A stretch of 27,316 nt of DNA, taken from positions 1 to 27,316 of the forward strand of contig JABXJU010000032.1 in NCBI GenBank assembly GCA_013375405.1. Reading direction: 5' to 3'. Both the position numbers and the translations under genes were made by a program. The DNA is from Candidatus Helarchaeota archaeon. GTDB taxonomy: Archaea; Asgardarchaeota; Lokiarchaeia; Helarchaeales; HEL-GB-A. Shown piece by piece: positions 23,584 through 27,316 of this stretch (the first letter of the stretch is position 1; the number at the start of each line of letters is the position of its first letter). The notes below the pieces were generated by a model. That model did not search any database, was not told the origin of the DNA, and was given only the letters and a program-made list of their open reading frames with translations.

Positions 23584-24204
23584 TTATTTTTTGGGGTATT
23601 TTTTCAATTGATTCATGATAGAAGTTTTTGCGGCTTTATGAATTTGAAAAATATTCTCAAGTAATTCCTTAAAAGCCGGATAGAGGTTGTGATTTTCGGT
23701 CGCGATAGTTTCGTAAATATGAGTACTAGAATTAAGTTGGAGGTATTCTTTGAGAAATTCAACTGAAATCAGATTATTAAGATCTCTTTTGTTCAAACAA
23801 ACGATCACAGGGATTACATGTTCTAATTTGTCTCCAAAAAAGGATTTTAATTCATTCCAGCTTTTTATATTTTCATCTAATAAGAGCTTTTGAGAATCAG
23901 CAACAAAAATCAGCCCATCAGCTCCTTGTAGTACAGTCGTTCTGGTTGCACAATAGAAATCTTGTCCAGTTGCGGTCCAGAAGTTCAATTTCAATTTCCA
24001 TATGCCAAACTTTAACTCAAGTGTCCCAAGATCATAAAATAAGGTCCGACTATTTTTGGAATGACTTGTCTCAATTGAAACTAAAGGAGCGCTACCATTC
24101 AGATGAGCATAAAGACCTTTAAGCGCCGTTGTCTTGCCCGACATCGCCGGACCGTATAAACACAACTTAGTTTGTACAGTACGTGATCCAAAATCAATTA
24201 ACAC
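23584..24204 (-). CDS. MglA-like small GTPase
   Basis: Ras-superfamily GTPase, 206 residues. G1 is YGPAMSGKTT (Gly18-Thr25), G3 is FWTATGQDFY (Gly80, Gln81), G4 is NKRD (138-141) and G5 is in ETIATE. The N terminus (LIDFGSRTVQTKLCLYGP) resembles MglA, which starts with a beta strand directly before the P-loop, and the G3 Asp of Ras is Thr77, as in MglA where the motif reads TVPGQ. MglA relatives set cell polarity in bacteria; related GTPases are expanded in Asgard archaea. There is no lipid-anchor motif. The GTG start has GTGAG upstream. A 93-residue unknown gene lies 72 bases upstream on the same strand and may encode a partner; no roadblock-domain regulator (MglB) is in the window. Confidence 0.87.
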   Translation of the reverse strand: MLIDFGSRTVQTKLCLYGPAMSGKTTALKGLYAHLNGSAPLVSIETSHSKNSRTLFYDLGTLELKFGIWKLKLNFWTATGQDFYCATRTTVLQGADGLIFVADSQKLLLDENIKSWNELKSFFGDKLEHVIPVIVCLNKRDLNNLISVEFLKEYLQLNSSTHIYETIATENHNLYPAFKELLENIFQIHKAAKTSIMNQLKKYPKK

Positions 24205-24276
24205 AATAACTCACTTCATTCTATTTTCAAAAAAAAGTTAAAATAATATTTTTTAAACTCCACAAATTTCTGGTGT

Positions 24277-24558
24277 TTAGAAAGCTATGATAATTTTCCC
24301 TGTCTCTGGATCTATAAATACAGTTTTTTGGCTCTCTTCGGGAATTCCGAGGGTTTGCTTCATTGCTTGAACCATAACAACTTCTTTTGGCTTTGCATCC
24401 TTGAACATGGTAGGATGCTCTTTCATTATTCTCTCTAATTCTTTCGCATCAAGTTTTCGGGTCATAACCCGAGCATCTTTATTATTATCCATGAATTGTT
24501 TAAACGTGGGATCTTCCATTGCTTTTATTTCAGCATCTTTATTATCTTTGATTGCCAT
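24277..24558 (-). CDS. Small hypothetical protein upstream of the MglA-like GTPase
   Basis: I do not recognise this family. The 93 residues are charged and mostly helical to about 75 (KDNKDAEIKAMEDPTFKQFM, KLDAKELERIMKEHPTMF), then end in a beta-hairpin-like KTVFIDPETGKIIIAF. There is no signal peptide, transmembrane helix or cysteine. GAGATGAAATGAG precedes the ATG. The codon pattern and clean start argue for a real gene. It shares strand and short spacing with the GTPase gene and is probably in the same transcript, so a role with that GTPase is possible but only by position. It does not show a roadblock/LC7 pattern. Confidence 0.65.
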   Translation of the reverse strand: MAIKDNKDAEIKAMEDPTFKQFMDNNKDARVMTRKLDAKELERIMKEHPTMFKDAKPKEVVMVQAMKQTLGIPEESQKTVFIDPETGKIIIAF

Positions 24559-24685
24559 CTCATTTCATCTCATAAATTAATTTCTATTTTGTATATTATT
24601 TGTTATTATTATTTTAAAACTTTTGAGATTCTCATTAATCATATTATTGTAAAAATTTAAGAGAGCTATTGTTTTTAACTAATTG

Positions 24686-25222
24686 ATGAAAAGTATTCTT
24701 CTTCATGTTTGTTGCGGACCGTGCGCAACTCATTCGATCATTGAATTACAACGCGAATCATTTGATGTAACACTTTATTTCTCGAATTCAAATATTCATC
24801 CTAAGGAAGAGTATATTAAACGCCTAGATTCTCTGAAAGATTATGTAAAAAAAGTGAATGTCCCTCTTATTGTAGATAATTACAATCCTGAGGAATGGTT
24901 TGAATTAATTAAAGGTTGTGAGGGGGACCCAGAGGGTGGGAAGCGTTGTCAGATTTGTATTAAAACTCGCTTAAAAAAAACTGTTCAATATGCAAAGACG
25001 CATGAATTTGAGTGGTTTACTACGACACTTACAATCAGCCCTCATAAGAATACAAAAATGATAAATCAGCTAGGGATGCAGCTTGCGGAGGAGTATAGCA
25101 TCAAATTTCTTCTAAAAAATTTCAAAAAGAAGGATGGCTTTAAAAAAAGTATTGAAATCAGCAGATATCATAATATTTACCGTCAAAATTACTGTGGTTG
25201 TATATTTTCTGCTAAAGAATAA
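24686..25222 (+). CDS. queH: Epoxyqueuosine reductase QueH
   Basis: Last step of queuosine synthesis: reduces epoxyqueuosine to queuosine in tRNA; the QueH type replaces the cobalamin-dependent QueG. The 178 residues carry the full QueH pattern: LLHVCCGPCATHS (Cys9, Cys10, Cys13), EGGKRCQICIKTRL (Cys88, Cys91), TISPHKN, FKKKDGFKKS and YRQNYCGCIFS. These cysteines bind the Fe-S/metal centre of the family. ATG 24686 follows an in-frame TTG at 24683; ATG is preferred. No clear Shine-Dalgarno sequence. It converges on queA with five bases between stops; the gene pair reads like a queuosine module although not an operon. Its presence in an archaeal window is notable. Confidence 0.94.
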   Translation: MKSILLHVCCGPCATHSIIELQRESFDVTLYFSNSNIHPKEEYIKRLDSLKDYVKKVNVPLIVDNYNPEEWFELIKGCEGDPEGGKRCQICIKTRLKKTVQYAKTHEFEWFTTTLTISPHKNTKMINQLGMQLAEEYSIKFLLKNFKKKDGFKKSIEISRYHNIYRQNYCGCIFSAKE

Positions 25223-25227
25223 GATAT

Positions 25228-26259
25228 TCATTCATTATCTACTAACATAGCATCCCCGAAACTATAAAATCGGTAATTTTTAGATAGGGCCTCTTGATAC
25301 GCATGTAAAATCCGTTCTTTTCCCGCAAATGCACATACCATTAGAAGTGGAGAAGATTTGGGCATATGAAGATTCGTAATCATCCGAGCAATTTTTGATT
25401 TAAATCTATAACCAGGAACAATGAATAAATCACTCCATCCGTTAAGGCGGGTTATCTTTCCTTTACTATTTGTTGCACTCTCCAAAGCTTTTAAAGTCGT
25501 TGTTCCGACGACAAATAATCTATAGTTTTGATTCTGGCATTTCTCAATAGTAGCGACAGAATCATCAGGTATAAAAAAATATTCAGGATCCATGGTGTGA
25601 TTTGAGAGAATTTCCTTATTTAAGGGCATAAATGTCGAATATCCGACATGAAGGGTGAGTTCTACTAATTTAGAACCTTTTTTTTCAATTTTTCGAATTA
25701 ATTCATGGGTTAAATGGAATCCAGCGGTTGGTGCCGCGATAGAACCTTCATTAGAAGCGTATATCGTTTGATAGCGTGATATATCATTTTGAGGGGCTTT
25801 TATATAGGGGGGTAACGCAATAGCAGCATGCTTACGTAATATATCCCTAATTGACATATCAGAAGAAAATTTCACAATAAATTGCCCGAGCTTTTTCCAC
25901 TTAACAATTGTACCAATTAATCGGTCGTCTAAGAAAAATAGCTTCCCTTCAATCTTCAATTTTCGCCCTTTCAATAGACATTCCCATTCATTTTTTGCAG
26001 GGGCGATTTCCCTCAAAAAAAGTGCCTCTACTTTTCCCCCCGTTTCCTTTCTCCCTTTCAAAATTGAAGTAATTACTTTGGAATTATTAACTACGATTAC
26101 ATCCCCTTTTTCGATTTCTTCAATAATTTGATAGAATAGTCTATGTTTTATTTGATTCTTATTCATTACCAGCAATTTGGAATGATCACGTTTTTTCTCC
26201 GGGTCTTGTGCAATTTTCTCTTTAGGTAAGAAATAATTATAATCTTCTAAATTTATCAT
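25228..26259 (-). CDS. queA: S-adenosylmethionine:tRNA ribosyltransferase-isomerase QueA
   Basis: Transfers and isomerises the ribosyl part of SAM onto 7-aminomethyl-7-deazaguanine in tRNA position 34, giving epoxyqueuosine, the substrate of QueH. The 343 residues are full length. Recognisable blocks are DYNYFLPKEKIAQDP (6-20), GDVIVVNNSKVI, LPPYIKAP, RYQTIYASNEGSIAAPTAGF (162-181), LHVGYSTFMPL (203-213), ITNLHMPKSSPLLMVCAFAG and YRFYSFGDAMLV at the C terminus. All match the family. In bacteria the step needs preQ1-tRNA made by bacterial-type Tgt, which is not in the window. The gene faces queH and has its promoter in the repeat-rich region on its right. Confidence 0.95.
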   Translation of the reverse strand: MINLEDYNYFLPKEKIAQDPEKKRDHSKLLVMNKNQIKHRLFYQIIEEIEKGDVIVVNNSKVITSILKGRKETGGKVEALFLREIAPAKNEWECLLKGRKLKIEGKLFFLDDRLIGTIVKWKKLGQFIVKFSSDMSIRDILRKHAAIALPPYIKAPQNDISRYQTIYASNEGSIAAPTAGFHLTHELIRKIEKKGSKLVELTLHVGYSTFMPLNKEILSNHTMDPEYFFIPDDSVATIEKCQNQNYRLFVVGTTTLKALESATNSKGKITRLNGWSDLFIVPGYRFKSKIARMITNLHMPKSSPLLMVCAFAGKERILHAYQEALSKNYRFYSFGDAMLVDNE

Positions 26260-26350
26260 ACTCTTCTATCCTAATTTAAAAAATAATTTCAGAATTTACC
26301 TCATATGGTTTTTATTTCCCGATCTCGATTAATAATTAGAAATATAAAAT

Positions 26351-26383
26351 ATCCATGCATACGTCTATCCATGCATATCCATG
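26351..26383. repeat. Three copies of ATCCATG(CAT)
   Basis: ATCCATGCAT occurs at 26351-26360 and 26367-26376, followed directly by ATCCATG at 26377-26383; steps are 16 and 10 bases. ATGCAT is itself palindromic. Possible protein-binding sites near the queA promoter. Confidence 0.65.
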
Positions 26384-26400
26384 TTAATGAATTTTTACAG

Positions 26401-26474
26401 AGATGAAAAAAATTTATTAATTATACAGATGAAAAAACTTATTAATTGCACAGATGAAAAAAACTTATTAATTT
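26401..26474. repeat. Three near-identical tandem repeats of about 25-26 bases
   Basis: The unit AGATG-A6/7-[C/T]TTATTAATT starts at 26401, 26427 and 26452, so the period is 26 then 25 bases. The units differ by one A and one C/T change. The stretch lies between divergent genes. Confidence 0.8.
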
Positions 26475-26558
26475 ATCCAATTATCTAAAAAAAAATCAAC
26501 TTTATCAATTTCAGCCTAAATGAAGTTATTATGAATTCAATGGGGGACGAAAATAGCA

Positions 26559-27316
26559 ATGGAAAGTCCTGATTCCCAGTCCAGAATTCAATCGGCATCC
26601 ATGAGTCGTCAAAAGGAGATTCCTCCAGATTGGCGCCCTGATGTACTCAGGTTATTTTCTATTGTTATTATTGTTTTAGGTCATATGCTATTTTACACCG
26701 GATATCTTTTAAATGACCCCAGAAATCCCGTCGTTTGGCTCGGAGGAGTTGCGATCGGGCTCTTCTTTGCGTGTTCGGGTTACGTACATAGTTTGAAAGA
26801 TGAATTCAACAAACCAGGTTCCCTGAACCTTTCGACTTATGGAAAATTTCTCAAAAAGCGCTTTTTGCGTCTCTATATCGGTTATTACCTTGCTCTATTT
26901 GTAGTATTGATAGCTAAGCTCTTGTCCGGCATTACGATAGAATTCTCTACTACTGCACCCCTGCAATTCGGTTTCCAGCACCATATAATTATCACGCCCA
27001 CGTCATTGATTCTCGACTTGACGTGTATGTGGCCATTATTCACAACGAAATTAGGTGGTATATGGCCCGAGGGGTGGTTTATCTGTTCAATGTTGATATT
27101 GTCTCTTTGCTATCCCTTACTCCGTAGGTTACACTCAATTAAGAAGATTTACCTTTATTTGGTAATGATTATTGCATTAATTGTTAGATTTACCCTGCTT
27201 ACGTTGGGTATTTACACAGGAATATTGATACTTGCTACTTATGCTTTTTACTTTCCTTTTGCTTGGACTGCAGAATACTCATTGGGAATTATAGCTGGTA
27301 ACAGAGTAGGCATGAA
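26559..27316 (+). CDS. Acyltransferase 3 family membrane protein (3' truncated by window edge)
   Basis: Membrane O-acyltransferase of the OafA/acyltransferase-3 type, which acylates sugars or lipids of the cell surface. The frame is open from ATG 26559 to the window end, giving 252 residues. The N-terminal block DWRPDVLRLFSIVIIVLGHM holds the family's Arg-x-Asp...Arg and the histidine after the first helix (GHM). GVAIGLFFACSGYVHS is the second signature (G-x-x-x-F-F-x-x-S-G). Basic loop FLKKRFLRLYIGYY follows, and further helices with PEGWFICSMLILSLCYPLL come after. Full members have about 350-400 residues, so the last third is missing. A second in-frame ATG is at 26601. Base composition is somewhat more GC-rich than the neighbouring genes. 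No other glycan gene is seen. Confidence 0.85.
   Translation, partial: MESPDSQSRIQSASMSRQKEIPPDWRPDVLRLFSIVIIVLGHMLFYTGYLLNDPRNPVVWLGGVAIGLFFACSGYVHSLKDEFNKPGSLNLSTYGKFLKKRFLRLYIGYYLALFVVLIAKLLSGITIEFSTTAPLQFGFQHHIIITPTSLILDLTCMWPLFTTKLGGIWPEGWFICSMLILSLCYPLLRRLHSIKKIYLYLVMIIALIVRFTLLTLGIYTGILILATYAFYFPFAWTAEYSLGIIAGNRVGM

Larger units (their letters stand above)
26260..26558. promoter_or_regulatory. Divergent, repeat-rich region between queA and an acyltransferase gene
   Basis: The 299 bases carry two repeat clusters described separately and presumably the promoters of queA (leftward) and the acyltransferase gene (rightward). A GGGGG-containing Shine-Dalgarno-like sequence (26542-26546) precedes the rightward ATG at 26559. 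No reading frame longer than about 14 codons is visible in between. Confidence 0.45.

Noticed and set aside
26401..26474. CRISPR-like array
   Set aside because: The units are directly adjacent with only 4 or 5 bases between matched parts, so there are no spacers, and no cas gene is present.

Overview
The window comes from an AT-rich archaeal genome, most likely an Asgard (Lokiarchaeia-like) archaeon. The archaeal signature is strong: Pelota, the Holliday junction resolvase Hjc, the tRNA-splicing endonuclease EndA, an AbrB-PhoU regulator, an HTH-PRTase (GfcR-type) regulator and a geranylgeranyl-diphosphate-type synthase. There are also TATA-box-like promoters, frequent TTG/GTG starts and T-tract terminators. 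The Asgard assignment is an inference from an MglA-like small GTPase and several proteins I cannot place in known families. I saw no rRNA, tRNA, CRISPR array or insertion sequence.

Layout. 1-5158: the 3' part of a TrpB2-type tryptophan synthase beta gene, an AbrB-PhoU regulator behind a palindrome-containing promoter, a small membrane-hydrolase-like protein, a rhomboid protease, a truncated FAD-oxidase fragment and an unknown helical protein. 5371-13993: an information-processing block. RimI-like acetyltransferase and Hjc run leftward and diverge from Pelota. Two radical SAM enzymes, one with a TRAM domain, run leftward. A GfcR-type regulator, an MtnA-type isomerase, EndA and HisRS run rightward. 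14005-16927: an acyl-CoA dehydrogenase gene broken by a frameshift at a short perfect hairpin, then two tandem paralogues of an unrecognised family with a PD-(D/E)XK nuclease-like signature. One paralogue carries a zinc ribbon; the other shows a decayed zinc-ribbon remnant upstream of its start. 17132-22102: a tight leftward operon of two FAD-linked (GlcD/GlcE-like) oxidases, a polyprenyl diphosphate synthase and a GlcF/HdrD-like Fe-S protein. 22166-24558: an HhH-tailed unknown protein, an MglA-like GTPase and a 93-residue unknown. 24686-26259: convergent queH and queA, two bacterial-type queuosine genes. 26260-27316: a repeat-rich intergenic region, then a membrane acyltransferase running off the end.

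Themes. tRNA biology recurs (EndA, HisRS, QueA, QueH, possibly the TRAM radical SAM enzyme). Redox metabolism is represented by the FAD/FAD/Fe-S operon, probably an electron-transferring 2-hydroxyacid-type dehydrogenase, with an isoprenoid synthase translationally embedded in it. The best candidates for something new are the tandem nuclease-like pair, the QueH/QueA pair in an archaeon, an EndA lacking its catalytic histidine, and the isoprenoid synthase inside the oxidase operon.
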